64,000 bases of DNA from Maniola hyperantus (GCF_902806685.2 NC_048538.1:7936001-8000000), one strand, 5' to 3'. Numbered from the stretch's first letter, positions 31,978 to 43,035 are shown. Numbers and translations: made by a program. The notes: a model not told the origin generated them from the letters alone.

Positions 31978-32306
31978 CTGTGATAGCCTAGTGACAGCTG
32001 TACTAGCCTAGTGGTTAGGACGTACGCCTTCTAATCAGAGGTCGGGGGTTCAATCCCGGGCACGCACCTCTAACTTTTCGGAGTAATGTGCGTTTTCACT
32101 AATTAAATATCACTTGCTTTAACGGTGAAGGAAAACATCGTGAGGAAACCTGCATACCTGAGAGTTCTTCATGTTCTCAAAGGTGTGTGAAGTCTACCAA
32201 TCCGCATATGGCCAGCGTGGTGGACTTTGGCCAAAACCCTTTTCACTCTGAGAGGAGACCCGTGCTTTGTAGTGAGCCGGTGAAGGGTTGATCATGATGA
32301 TGACCC
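31978..32306 (+). repeat. tRNA-derived SINE, full length
   Basis: The head GTACTAGCCTAGTGGTTAGG (A box) and GGGGGTTCAATCCCGGGCAC (B box) are clear, then GTGCGTTTTCACTAATTAAAT, ACGGTGAAGGAAAACATCGT, CAAAGGTGTGTGAAGTCTACC, TGGCCAGCGTGGTGGACTTT, GAGGAGACCCGTGCTTTGTA and a tail GATCATGATGATGA. A partial duplication of the first 12 bases (TGATAGCCTAGTGACAG) precedes the head. Transcription would be by RNA polymerase III. Confidence 0.85.
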
Positions 32307-32379
32307 TAAATCTTACAGGTCGAGAGGACAAAATCTATTAAAATTATAATCCGAATTCGGATACTTAGTTATCCATATA

Positions 32380-32605
32380 GATCTACTAATGCTAATAATA
32401 AATGCGAAAGTATGTCTGTCTGTCTATCTGCTAGCCTTTGACGGCTCATCCGTTCAACTGATTTTGACGAAATTTGGTACAGCGATAGTTTGCATCCCGA
32501 GGAAGGACATAGGCTACTTTTTATCCCGGAAAAGCAAAAAGTTCCCACGGGATTTTTAAAAATCTAAATCCACTCGGACGAAGTCGCGGGCATCATCCAG
32601 TTCTT
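32380..32605 (-). repeat. CGACTTCG-family repeat
   Basis: It starts ATCTACTAATGCTAATAATAAATGCG and ends CACTCGGACGAAGTCGCGGGCATCATC; all internal blocks are present. Confidence 0.8.
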
Positions 32606-32689
32606 TATAATTATATTTATGTTGTAGTCAATAGACAGTTAATGTATATTTCGATTGCAAGAGTGTTTATAAAAACAAGTGGTTATGAT

Positions 32690-32830
32690 AATTGATAAGG
32701 AAAGGGCGGTGCTCTGGCGCGCCGCGCCGCTTCTATCGTTCAAGATTAAGGTCATCCGAGTATGTATGTATGGCATCCTAAGGTCGAGTGGATCATGTTT
32801 ACCTCTTGTTTGCACGTTGCGAAGCACACA
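32690..32830. other. Small GC-rich islet
   Basis: It contains GCTCTGGCGCGCCGCGCCGC and, 25 bases later, ATTAAGGTCATCCG with an AGGTCA word. Confidence 0.25.
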
Positions 32831-33025
32831 TACACATTGTTTACTTTGTGTTACTTTTAGATTAATTATGGCATCAGTAGAATTCCGATGAAGCTCAATA
32901 GCACGCCCATGAATGTGGGAAGTATATCGGCGAAGTGTTCATTATTTGCGTTTTAGGAAATGATATAATATTTTGGTTTATGTGTACCTAACTATTGTAC
33001 TAAGCTGCAGGTATCAATAGATAAA

Positions 33026-33305
33026 TCTATACTAATAATATTATAAATGCAAAAGTGAGTTGGTATTCTATCTGTCTACTAGCTATATAAATACTACTAG
33101 TTGATACCCACGACTTCGTCCGCGTGGATTTATGTTTTTTTTATACCCGTGGGACCTCTTTGATTTTCCGGGACAAAAGTCCCGGATAGCAGCTGTGTCC
33201 TCCCCAGGAAGCTATCTGTGTACCAAATTACTTCAAAGTCAATTAAACGGATGAGCCGTGAAAAGCTAGCAGACATACAGACTCACTTTGAGTTAAAAGT
33301 TGTGT
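33026..33305 (+). repeat. Two CGACTTCG-family fragments in opposite orientation
   Basis: 33026-33085 is the reverse start (AATCTATACTAATAATATTATAAATGC). 33100-33300 is a forward copy (TACTAGTTGATACCCACGACTT to AGCAGACATACAGACTCACTTTG). They meet head to head. Confidence 0.65.
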
Positions 33306-33848
33306 TTAATTTGATATCCAAAATACTCGACTCTTCTCCACTCCATCTGTATGCGCTGGCCCTTAGGCTGATAAAGCGTACTTTAACTGGTGACTGGTGT
33401 ATTCCAGTGATCACCTAGGATCATAAAAGTCGAATGAAAAGTGGAATCAAAGAGGAACTGTTTATTTTACTATCCATGTCACAAAGTCACTAATCAATCG
33501 ATCAAACCGATGATATAATAAGTCACGTAAGTCACATATTCTCATTCAACTCATTGCTATTGTAAGGAGCAGTTTTGTTTCTGGAAACCTCTAATTGTTT
33601 ACATAGCTCACAATAACGAGCGAGAGGTGCTCAAATGTTTGGAAAATATTGTTGCGCAATAAGCCAGAACAAAGGCGACAATGGAGAAATATTGCCATAA
33701 CATTGGCCACTTGGACTTCCAGAGAAACCCTACGACTGAATCAATCTCTGTTAGTAATACTTACTTATATCACCTAAGAACTCATCAAGTCAAAATGTAA
33801 CTAAGTATGTAGATTTTATAAAAAGTCATGGTTTAAAATAGATAATGT
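33306..33848. other. Unique-looking sequence, no gene
   Basis: Nothing is recognised in this stretch. Confidence 0.4.
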
Positions 33849-34005
33849 GGCTAATTCCATTGTACACAATCTCTAAACTAAACTAAAATGTCACGCCTAA
33901 ATCTATTACTATCCCTTTCATAATGTTGCTTGCGGAAAAGGATGGCACTAGATTTTGGCCTGTTAATTTAGTTTAGTTTAGAGATTGTGTACAAGAGAAT
34001 CGGCC
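33849..34005. mobile_element. Small MITE-like element with ~38-bp inverted ends
   Basis: The left end 33849-33886 (with TTGTACACAATCTCTAAACT) and the right end 33967-34005 are inverted copies with about four mismatches, all near the outer tips. The interior of about 80 bp includes GGATGGCACTAGATTTTGGCC. Related half-ends occur near 30700 and 45936. No coding capacity. Confidence 0.65.
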
Positions 34006-34015
34006 CCAATCTATT

Positions 34016-34120
34016 ACGCCAAATCTGGACAAATCCAACTCGGCTGGGCAGCGTTCGCGTAGCTTCGACATATCTTCTCGTTCAAAATTCAGCAATGCTT
34101 GAAGACCGAAGTCTTCAAAT
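34016..34120 (+). pseudogene. RTE-like retrotransposon fragment
   Basis: The frame CAAATCCAACTCGGCTGGGC... reads QIQLGWAAFA, a TAG stop, then LRHIFSFKIQQCLKTEVF, the same post-RT linker seen at 16056-16322. It is about 100 bp, broken by the stop, and truncated at both sides. Confidence 0.65.
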
Positions 34121-34365
34121 GTTATCCAATTCATTAGCCAAGTTGTTGGAATTTCAAAGCTGCTTAAGCATCGTTAGTTAAACATTGCATCTTCAGGTTC
34201 ACTGAAGCCACATAAAAATACGTATTCATCTAACTTCGCTATATTATTCACTCAGCTAATAGAGATCACAGTAGTTTTATTTTATTAATCCATACTATAC
34301 GATTCTTACTTTATTATTTTCTAACTACTATATACCTACTTGGAAGTGAAACTGGTCTAATAAAT

Positions 34366-34970
34366 AACTAGCTGACCCGCCCTGGCTTCGCTTGAGTAGA
34401 ATTTCTGAAAATGTGTGGAGTTTCCTTAAATTACCGAAACACTTAAATTTTTTATAACCTAAATACCATTTTTCTAAACTTCTTTAAACAGCTCGAAAAA
34501 TACAAATTTTACATACTTGAAACCCCCATTTAACCCCGGAGGCGCGGAATTTTCAAAAACCCTTACCAACTACCTTTAAAAACCGGCCAAGTGCGAGCCA
34601 GACTCGCTGACCGAGTATTTCGTACTAAACTACAGTCGTATTTTTTTCATAATGTAACAATAATTCACGGTTTTCGGAATTTTCCCCTTACGTGTGCTAT
34701 AAGACATACCTACCTGCTAAATTCCATGATTCTAAGTCAACGGGAAGTACCCTCCAGGTTTATTCCAGGTCCAGGACAGACAGACAACGAAGTGATCCTA
34801 TAAGGGTTCCGTTTTTCCTTGTGAGGTACGGAACCCTAAAAGTGAACCTACTGTCATAATTTTAACTTTCTAACTCCACAACGACAGTTTAGGCTGTGCG
34901 TAATGTGTGTTGATAGAACTGTTAGTCAGTCAGCACAAGTCTTTTTATATGTATAGATAGAAGAAGATAG
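34366..34970 (+). repeat. Repeat of the GCTGACCCGCC type, interrupted by a nested repeat
   Basis: The outer element starts ACTAGCTGACCCGCCCTGGC and runs to ACTACCTTTAAAA near 34580, then resumes at 34850 (TAATTTTAACTTTCTAACTCC) and ends GTTAGTCAGTCAGCACAAGTC...GTATAGATA. The intervening 34581-34845 is a separate GGCCAAGTGCGAG-family copy. Confidence 0.6.
34581..34845 (-). repeat. GGCCAAGTGCGAG-family repeat nested in another repeat
   Basis: The left end is AACCGGCCAAGTGCGAGCCAGA and the right end AAGGGTTCCGTTTTTCCTTG...GGTACGGAACCCTAAAA. It is internally deleted compared with 20797-21228. Confidence 0.7.
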
Positions 34971-35264
34971 ATGGTACGCACAGATAAAAGTCACATAATT
35001 AAGTCAATTTGTTCTGGAATAATAATTTAGATAACCAGTTATTTTTTCTACAGATACTCGTATGAGCGACCTTCAATGTTTTCCGCAACTACTCACAACA
35101 AGATGGTGTGGCGATATTTCTGATATTCCTTATTATTCGTACATATACATACGTCAGTTCTTCATGGTCGTTTGAATACACATCTTTATATACATTTATG
35201 GTATATATGTAGGCACCAGTATCTATTGTATTTATATGTACTTATTGTATCTGAATTAAAAAAA

Positions 35265-35726
35265 AAAAACCGGCCAAGTGCGTGGCGGGCCACGCGCAGT
35301 CTAGAGTTCCGTAGTCACAATCCTCGAAAAACAGATATAACTCCTTACCCTGTGAACCCTACTTAGCCATGATAGTTTTCCTTTAAAATTGATTATATTA
35401 TATACTAATGCTGTGAATTTTTTCACGTTCCTATATATATGTACTACCATTTGGCTGATAGAGGGAGGGGACACTTGACTCTAATGAAAATTAGCACTTT
35501 ATAACATCATATTTTACAAACGGGTGGACGAGAAAAAAAGATCATCCCCACTTTACATGTAGGGATGTTCACCACTTTGTCGGCGGGATTAATATTTATA
35601 CTCATGCCAAATTACAGAATTCTAGCACGTCTCTGAGATTAACCGAGGACGGACGCACGGACGGACGGACAGACGGACGGACATGGCGAAACTATAAGGG
35701 TTCCTTGTTTACTAAGGAACCCTAAA
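35265..35726 (-). repeat. GGCCAAGTGCG-family repeat, GGCGGGCCACGCG subfamily
   Basis: It starts AAACCGGCCAAGTGCGTGGC...GGGCCACGCGCAG, contains GATCATCCCCACTTTACATG, TTGTCGGCGGGATTAATATT, a GGACGGAC run, and ends AAGGGTTCCTTGTTTACTAAGGAACCC. The same subfamily starts at 63704 and runs off the window end. Confidence 0.75.
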
Positions 35727-36129
35727 AAAGATAGTACGATGTTTGGTCGAAATGGCCGTTCTCTGATATTTTATGAGTTAATTCGTAATCCACTATAATG
35801 TCTCGAAACAGTTTGGTTTTCATGTGAATATTAACCAATCTAGAGATTCTTTCTAGGAACCTTAGTTCCATCTATGTCTATGGGTTTCAAACTTAGACAG
35901 GCTTAAGGATTTACCTTTATTTACGACAAACATTAGTTTCTAGAACGTGTCTAAAAAATTCATTGACTTGTATTCATTGACTTGTATTAAAAATATACCC
36001 CTGAAAAAAGCATATTACACAATTAAAGATTATCTAAATGATAAAAGAGCGTGGATTTGACCTGCAGCTCGTTCCAGCAACGCACAAGACTGCAAATACT
36101 TTTTTATACATGGCATAATCTTGTACCTA
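35727..36129. other. AT-rich sequence, nothing recognised
   Basis: No gene or repeat is supported here. Confidence 0.4.
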
Positions 36130-36285
36130 TATCAAATATTTGAAAAGAGCAACCGCCGAGGTTCTTGCTGGTTCTTCTCGGTAGGAAAGGCATTCTGAAC
36201 CAGTGGTAGATGCATCCGACTATTCGAAAGTACTTGTAAAAGTTCATTTGAATAAAAAAGATTTTTATTTATTTATTTATTGATT
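36130..36285 (+). repeat. Retroposon 3' end, GTTCTTCTCGGTAGGAAAGG type
   Basis: It contains GCCGAGGTTCTTGCTGGTTC, GGTAGGAAAGGCATTCTGAAC, CAGTGGTAGATGCATCCGAC, TACTTGTAAAAGTTCATTTG and an (ATTT)n-like tail. A reverse copy lies at 46080-46195. From memory this is the 3' end of a lepidopteran non-LTR family. Confidence 0.65.
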
Positions 36286-36956
36286 TGTATTCAAACGATA
36301 ACCAAACTAGGCCTAGTTATATGGAGAGCGCTGGGGAACGCGCTAGGGAAACTTGTTGTAAAATATTTATTAATTAACTTAAACGGAACCATTATTACAT
36401 TTTCTCAAAAAGAGCGATGGTAAGAAGGTAGGTAGGTAGGTACCGTAAATAAATTATGTCTGTACAGCCTTGAAACAAACACCACTTCCTGGAATTTTAT
36501 TTGTTTTCGAGACAATGTTATTACGTAGATATAGAACGCTATCAAAGGCGCTATGACGTTAATAGGTCTGTTAATATGCTTCAACATACCTATTTGTCCC
36601 CTGTTGCTAAACGCTTTATTTGGATAATTTAATGATATGTAGAGCGGTAGAGCAGATCGTTAGAGCAGAGGCGAGCCAGCGTGGGTGGAGGGGCGAGCTA
36701 CCGAATATTTTTTCGCACACGCAAGGTCGAGGTCACACCGCTTGACTTCCTAGATCAACACGACCTCGTCGCCGGCCAGAGTAGCTCTAAAGTCTAGGTA
36801 CTCTTTAATATTAACAGATTATTAAGGAAGCTGAATAAACTCATCCTGTTACGTAGCTGCGCTGCTAGTCATCTAAACGAGAATAACAATTGAGTGTTAA
36901 CGTAAGTAAACCATCGTTAATTGGGTCCCTAAACTTACAGAAATATATCAACAATC
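36286..36956. other. Unique-looking sequence with a GC-rich patch
   Basis: 36655-36790 is GC-rich and holds CAAGGTCGAGGTCACACCG (two AGGTCR words in direct tandem). A (GTAG)n run lies at 36427-36443. No gene is seen. Confidence 0.35.
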
Positions 36957-37300
36957 TAAATATATGTAAGAGGAAAAATGATTGACTGACTGACTGATTT
37001 TCAACACATAGCTCAAACCACTGGATAGATCGGGCTGTGGCATACAGATAGCTTAATATGACGTAGGCATTCGCTACGTGATTCACGTTTTTCGGAATTC
37101 CCATCCCCAAGGGGGTTAAATATTAGAGGAGAGAAGGAATGGAAAGCGTATAAATAGACTTTCACAGGCAAGTAGAGATTTACAGAAGAAGCGGTCTAGC
37201 TAGAGTTCTAGCTAGGTTTCCTAAGTCGCGGGCAAAAGCTAGTATAAATATAAAAGGAGACACTAACTGACTGATGTTATAACATTGTATCAGTCAGTCA
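36957..37300 (+). repeat. GACTGACTGATC-family repeat plus a short inverted scrap
   Basis: It starts AATATATGTAAGAGGAAAAATG and ends CTAAGTCGCGGGCAAAAGCTAG. Immediately after it, 37265-37298 folds on itself (AACTGACTGAT ... ATCAGTCAGT). Confidence 0.65.
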
Positions 37301-38224
37301 GTTTCTTTTTTTACATATTGAGATTTTGCACCTACGTCTAGAGAGAGTTCTTAAAATTAACGTTCTTAATGAATGTATGCAATCAGTAAGATAGTATTTC
37401 CAGAAAATATGCCTGACTGAAGCCGGGGTGGGTCAGTTAGTCTAGTATACCACCTATTCTAAAATTTTGAGTAGACATAAATAATCATAATCTACGAGAT
37501 TTGTATTGTTTACCTATTTACATTGAAGGCATTCGAGCAAAAATTGTTGGGAAATTGAACAAATAGTGTAAAACAATGTATATCTCTTAGATTAAGGATT
37601 GGTCTCCGCTGCGAGTGGTCCGTAATTTAAGATTTATCTATTCTATTTCTTCAACGTGTGTTTGACAAGTTTTCCTTAGGGTTATTTAAATAAATTAGAT
37701 ACCTAAGTATAGGTAATACATAACAAGTACCTATATGTTTAGTACTTACTTAGGTATAACAGTCGAAAGCCGAAACACAATCGATATTGATATCTATAGT
37801 TTATCATAATGTTGTTTAAGGTTAAAAGGATCACATTATTACGTCGTTCGTATCTAGATACAATGTACATTTGCGAAATATCCGGATAAAAATATTCAGG
37901 GCCAACCCCAAGGTCGGACCGCTTTTCTGATTAGAACCACAGCGATAAGGAAGAGACGCACAGTGTATTATGAAATCTTTTATTTGCGTAGTAAAGTACA
38001 ATTTCCACCAATGTTGGTTGCACGAGTATAAAAAAACAATAACTGTAAGTCGCTGATTTGTTACTTTTGCAAGGTTACAGAAAACATACACATGTGTCGA
38101 TACGATAAGTAACGTGAAAATTGTAATGGAAAAATACGTAATCCCATACAAATGAGAAAGACAAAAAAGTCAGTGGGCGTTAACCATTTTAAATGACCAA
38201 CCTACATACATAAATGATCCCGAT
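37301..38224. other. AT-rich sequence, nothing recognised
   Basis: A 106-codon minus frame at 37831-38151 has no family resemblance and looks random. Confidence 0.4.
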
Positions 38225-38392
38225 GATGATGCCTCATTTTCCAGTGGGAAATCTCTGATTTTCCGGGATAAAAAGTAGCCTATGTCCGTCTCCGAGATGC
38301 AAGCTCCGTACCAAATAATGCCTCTGTGTGTGGGAACGTAACAGACGAACATTTTTTCGCATTTATAATATCACAGTATGGATTGTATGGTT
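38225..38392 (+). repeat. CGACTTCG-family repeat, 5' end missing
   Basis: It has GAAATCTCTGATTTTCCGGG, AAAAAGTAGCCTATGTCCGTC and ends CATTTATAATATCACAGTATGGAT. Confidence 0.65.
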
Positions 38393-38502
38393 AATCTCTA
38401 TATATAAAATGAATCGCTAAATGTGTTGCTGATCGCAAATCTCGAGAATAGCTGAACCGATTTCGCTAATTCTTTTTTTATAATATTCCTTGAAGTACGA
38501 GG

Positions 38503-38696
38503 TTGGTTAGTGACCACCTAGTTGGTGAGCCACCAACTAGGTGGTCAGACCAGTTAAAGGGATCCAGCAGGTGTGGATTTTATCACATAGTGAAAATGGC
38601 CAGCAACAGAAGCCGGTGGAAACAGATAATCCATTCGAGGGAAGTTTGCCAGGACCACGATCTTCATTCTTCAGCAATGAAGGAACGGAGAGAGAG
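38503..38696 (+). mobile_element. 194-bp non-LTR retrotransposon tail with 6-bp target duplication
   Basis: ACGAGG occurs at 38497-38502 and 38697-38702. The insert reads PPTRWSDQLKGSSRCGFYHI, SNRSRWKQII and QDHDLHSSAMKERRER, resembling the C-terminal tail of RTE-like or related reverse transcriptases, with a (GA)n-like 3' end. Its 5' edge is a perfect 15-bp fold-back (38512-38526 against 38532-38546). The first ~10 bases (TTGGTTAGT) are unexplained. Confidence 0.75.
38512..38546. repeat. Perfect 15-bp fold-back with a 5-base loop
   Basis: GACCACCTAGTTGGT, then GAGCC, then ACCAACTAGGTGGTC. The right arm is retrotransposon coding sequence (the PPTRW codons), so the left arm is an inverted duplication added at the 5' junction. 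Confidence 0.92.
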
Positions 38697-39119
38697 ACGA
38701 GGATGGTTCTTACGGAGAGAAAAATTTTAAAAATTGCCTCGACTAAGTATTAGGCGGTACGAAGTTTGCCGGGGCGCGGGCGGCTAGTGTCATATTATAG
38801 TTTTTTTTTTGTAGTAAGTACTTAGTAACCTTCGAAACAATATCTAAGTAAGTATTGGCGGAAAATCAGATTGTTGTATAGATTGATAGAATTAGGTATA
38901 TCGAGATTGTGAAAAAAAAATTGTGAAAATCGGTTCGACGGAGTTATGGAGTAAAATCGATAAACGCTGTTACCCGTTGAGGAGTTCCATCCTTTATTTC
39001 TGAAACTGTTCATCAAATCTTCACTAAACTCCCATGGTACCTACTTGATGGTACAAACTTTGTGGGAAAAAATAATTTTAAAAATCGGTTCAAATTTGTA
39101 GGAGTTATGCAGTAAAATC

Positions 39120-39437
39120 GATAAAAAAATTATCCCGTATCCCGACAAAATGTAATTGTTTTCGGGATAAAAACTACCCTATATGTTAACCCGGAATATC
39201 AGCAACTACTGTACTAAATTTCATTTAAATCCGTTTTGTAGTTTTTGCGTGATGTGCGCACACACAGACATACATACAGACAGACAGACAGACAGACAGC
39301 CAGACAGATAGACAAAAATTCAAAAAAAATTGTTTTGGGGTCTATATCGATAATAATGTTTCCTCCAATTAAAATTTTCAAATTTTTTTTAATGTACAGA
39401 ATTCGTCCAGTTACAGTTTTATTATAAGTATAGATAA
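39120..39437 (+). repeat. TTTTGGGGTC-type interspersed repeat
   Basis: It contains CGGGATAAAAACTACCCTAT, CTGTACTAAATTTCATTTAAATCC, a (CAGA)n tract at 39276-39303, TTGTTTTGGGGTCTATATCG, AATTAAAATTTTCAAATTTT and ACAGTTTTATTATAAGTATAGAT. Part of the same family recurs at 42765-42890. Confidence 0.7.
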
Positions 39438-39940
39438 TAATAATTTTTGAGACTAATTTTCAAAGACAGAATTCGACGGGGTGACTAAGGTTTGGACATT
39501 CACAAAGAGTTAAGGCAACAGTGTGTAGCACAATCGACGTCACGTCACTGTAAAGAGCGACATGCGAGGCAGCAGCAACGCGGTTCCTATGCGTGCTCCG
39601 CAGTGTCATTCACACAGACTTACCGTGATTAATGACGAAACATTTGCCTAAAAACCTGTTGAAAACTCTATTTTCTGGTGTTTTCATTATTATAGAAATC
39701 AAAATCATTCATTGCACGATTGCATAATAATTTGTTGAAGAAGATTTTTTGTGGCACTTCATAAGCTTTTGATATACAAATATTGAAATCGGTTAATGAA
39801 TATACACGAATTTCTATAGTGCGGAGGGATATACAACAAAACATGTTATGAGATTCGTCACATACGACGATCTGTCAACGTTTAGGTGCAAATAAAACTC
39901 ACAGTAATCACCCCTTCTATAGTTCTAGGAGCGGTGCGTA
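39438..39940. other. Unique-looking sequence, no gene
   Basis: A GC-rich patch lies at 39550-39610 (GCGAGGCAGCAGCAACGCGG). Otherwise nothing is recognised. Confidence 0.35.
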
Positions 39941-40245
39941 TACGCCATGTATCGCTTTTGGCCGAGGCTTTAGTATCTACGGTTCCGCGTTGTGGAGTGG
40001 AGACTGGAGTGGAGCGGCGCGGCGGCAAGCGTAGTCGACGCGGCCTTGTCGTGTGACATTGGCGAGCACGGACGCTTCCTGTTATCTCATTGCGCTACTC
40101 CTCGCCACTCGCGACCGGCATTAATCATTATTGGAACAAAGAATGTCCACTCACGGTAATTGTAATTAGCACGCGTTGCCCTTGAGGCTCATTATCTCGG
40201 CCACCGCGGTCACCATAGCGGATCGCGTCACAAAGGAATATAACT
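39941..40245. other. CpG-rich islet, strongest candidate for a regulatory element
   Basis: About 300 bp of high CpG (GGAGCGGCGCGGCGGCAAGC, CGACGCGGCCTTGTCGTG, CCACCGCGGTCACCATAGCGG) in AT-rich DNA, with homeodomain-like TAATCATTATTGG and GGTAATTGTAATTAGC in the same stretch. That mix of GC islet and homeodomain words is what an enhancer or promoter could look like. No exon could be supported. Confidence 0.35.
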
Positions 40246-41310
40246 ATGTGGATATACACTGGAATGTTTTCCTCGATCATTGTTTATGCTTTTTATGTTT
40301 ATTGAATACCGACATCGTTGAGATTTTAATAAGGATTTCATTTTATACCTATCAGTTACAAATAACAATGACAAATTAATTACAAACTTGTAATTTAAAA
40401 TAATAAAAACAAAATTTGTTCGTATCGTATTTTTGTCCTCCTTCGTCCTTTTAACTCTTACAGTTCGTTCAGTCCAACTATCCGTCTGCTTATCTATCTG
40501 TCTGTTTATCTTATAGATTTTTAAAAGGACTAAATGTCATGTCATTTCAAAAAAGCTATGAAATTTAGCGCAGTTAAAGAAAACTGTTGCTTATACTTGT
40601 ATTATAGCACAAAAGCAAATAAAATATCTTTGCACAAAATGTTATTCAACTGTGAAAAAAATCAAGGTAGATACCTCCCAAACATGATAGGAAAGGTGAG
40701 AGTAAAAAAAATTATTTACCCCCTCAAATGAGATTTCTTAGTCAGATTTTGGAAAAACAACCATTTGAGAAATAATAAGCGCCAAAAGCTACTGGCTACG
40801 GAACCCTACCATATGCGTGTTGTGAGCTATTGTGACACGCACTTGACCAGTTTTTTTTGTCATAAAGTACTCGACGGTTAAGTAGGTACGTAGGTACCTA
40901 CCTATTTAGAATACATCTGCCGACATATGGTCGTATCTCGCTTTAAATACTTCTCAATAAATAAAAAGTGGGCGTAATCCGAATATTGTCCTTATAATTG
41001 TAGCCACGTGCTAGCGTGTGGCAGAAAACCGGTAAATAACACATACTTATACAAGTACCTAAGGTACGTATAGGGTAGACTGAGACGTCATAGCAATATT
41101 GAATGCGCAGTGCTTGCTGCGCAAACATGTTTACCGCCGAGCACTCAAAGTTCAAGGCCCGAGCTAACGACAACTGTGGAACGAACGATGTACTGTTCAT
41201 GTGGAGGTTGCCTCGAGGACAAATCACCTAGGCCACATGAATTGCCGTTTTCGAACCCCCCTCGACCTTTAACTTTTTTAATGCAACTAGTTACTGAATA
41301 CTCTATATAC
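40246..41310. other. Unique-looking sequence with a small islet
   Basis: 41100-41275 is GC-enriched. Frames such as 40943-41227 (minus) have no family resemblance. Confidence 0.35.
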
Positions 41311-41655
41311 TAATATAAATGTCAAAGTGCGTCTGTCTGCTGACTTTTCACGGCTTACCTGTTTAGCCGATTTGACGAAATTTGGTAAAGAAATCACTTG
41401 CATCCCTGGGACGACCATACGCTACTTTGTGTCCCGGAAAATCAAAGAGTAAAGGATTTTTTGAAAACCTAAATCCACATGGATAAACACATGTGAAGTA
41501 GCAGGCATCATCTGTTTGCCGTATAGAGATAATTTCATAACTTGCATCCCGAACTCGGATTAAGGCTACTTTTTTATCCCAGAAAATCAAAGAGTTCCCG
41601 TGGGATGTTTTAGGAACCTAAATCGACGCGGACGAAGTCGCGGGCATCATCTAGT
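41311..41655 (-). repeat. Two adjoining CGACTTCG-family copies
   Basis: The first runs TACTAATATAAATGTCAAAGTGCG to AAGTAGCAGGCATCATCTG (41515); the second, lacking its left end, runs GAGATAATTTCATAACTTGC to GACGAAGTCGCGGGCATCATCTAGTA. Either a partial duplication or two insertions would explain it. Confidence 0.7.
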
Positions 41656-42760
41656 AAATAATAATGCGCACTAAGTCGATAATAGGACTATACCGACCTT
41701 TCTTTATTGTTGTCATCAAATCAATCATTCATTCATTCATTGTCTCTCTGAAAGCTTCAAGCTGTCCAAGAAGCCGCCTTTTAGCTGGCTTGTTCAAGAA
41801 GCCGGCTAAAAGCTGGAGTGCGGTTACTCGTAGTTTTAACCAGCTACAACTAGGTGCGTAAACTTACGTGTAATCTGTTTATTCACGGCTAGGATAAGTC
41901 GTAGCTGATTGCATTTTGATTAAACAATATTTGATTGCCTGCTAGTTCACAAATTGTAACAGAATAGCCTTAAATGACTCCACGCAGTCTTGTATGCACT
42001 ACAGCCCCCCCTAGAGTGTTTTGTAAATTGCGAAGCCAGAAGCTTGCGAAGGCGGCCGAGTAAGTGAAGCTGTATGAATGGACGCCGAAGTGAGTCTTCT
42101 GGCTTAGCCCATTTTGGTCGATTGTAACTGATACACCTAATTTAACCAACTGCTAGGTTTCTATACCGGCCGCACTTAGTTATAGCTGGCTAAAACTAGA
42201 TGCAACCGTGTTTCAGCTTTGAGTATACAAGATAGAATACATAGTATACAAGAATAAAGAAACATATTGTATACTCACTATTGTTTTATATTATAAGTCA
42301 TCATCATTTGTCTTTGCGTTACCCTCCAGCACCATCTAGCCAGTTGCAGGTTTTTTAGTCAATGCGGATTTAGTTATATTTGAGGGTCAATGCAAGGAAT
42401 CTCAGAGTTTTTGTTGCAGTTTGTAATCTTTTGAAGATCACTAAAAAATAGATGCGGAAAAGAACCAACAGGAAGTTACTAATGTGGGGTAGGTATACCT
42501 TATTGATGTAATTTCAAACATGAATTTTTTAAAGGTGAATTTTATTTGAAGCACTTAAATAATTCTAGTAGTCAATGGTATTAAGACTTAATTATTAGAT
42601 CTATAATAAAGACGTTTTAAATTGGATAAGACTGGGTATGTGACATGACCTTGGTATTTTTAGGAAATATGTGGAATGTCTAGGATCTTTTAATGTGAAG
42701 TCTGAAGATTAAAACAGGCTAACTGCATTCAAATTCGGTCTGTAGTTTCAGGGTGATGAG
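41656..42760. other. Unique-looking sequence with an imperfect fold-back
   Basis: At 41775-41818 the words CCTTTTAGCTGGCTT and AAGCCGGCTAAAAGC face each other with a few bases between. A second GC-richer patch lies at 42030-42120. No gene is seen. Confidence 0.35.
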
Positions 42761-42764
42761 AGAA

Positions 42765-43035
42765 CAGACAAGTTACGGAAAAAAATACTGTTTTGGGGTC
42801 AATAATATATAAAGCTTCGTACTTATAATTAAAATTTTCAAAATATATGATAATGTACAGAACTCGCCCATTTACAGCTTTATTATGAGTATTGCGAAAA
42901 CATTCTGAAACATTCCAGAATTGTAGAAATAATCTGCAATTTTTCGGAAAATGCTAGAAAAGCTTTTCGAAAATTCCACTAGAAGATTCTGACATGTTCG
43001 AACATCTTTTCAGAACATTTTGAAACTACCAGTGC
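42765..43035. repeat. TTTTGGGGTC-type repeat end, then a GAA/TTC-rich palindromic stretch
   Basis: 42780-42890 matches the end of the 39120-39437 repeat (TTTTGGGGTCAATAATATA, AATTAAAATTTTCAAAATATA, ACAGCTTTATTATGAGTAT). From 42893 to 43030 follow many alternating GAA and TTC words, among them TTCCAGAA, GAAAATTCC and GAAGATTC, which resemble heat-shock elements; they could equally be simple sequence. Confidence 0.45.

Larger units (their letters stand above)
38397..38790 (-). repeat. CCCGGCGAACTTCG-family repeat split by a retrotransposon fragment
   Basis: The left part runs TCTATATATAAAATGAATCGC to TTCCTTGAAGTACGAGG; the right part resumes ACGAGGATGGTTCTTACGGAGAG and ends TTAGGCGGTACGAAGTTTGCC. 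Joining the parts across the insertion gives the same order as the intact copy at 30477-30690. Confidence 0.85.

Noticed and set aside
37831..38151. A 106-codon minus-strand frame as a gene
   Set aside because: It shows no family resemblance, no GC rise and no coding-like codon pattern; AT-rich random frames of this length are expected.
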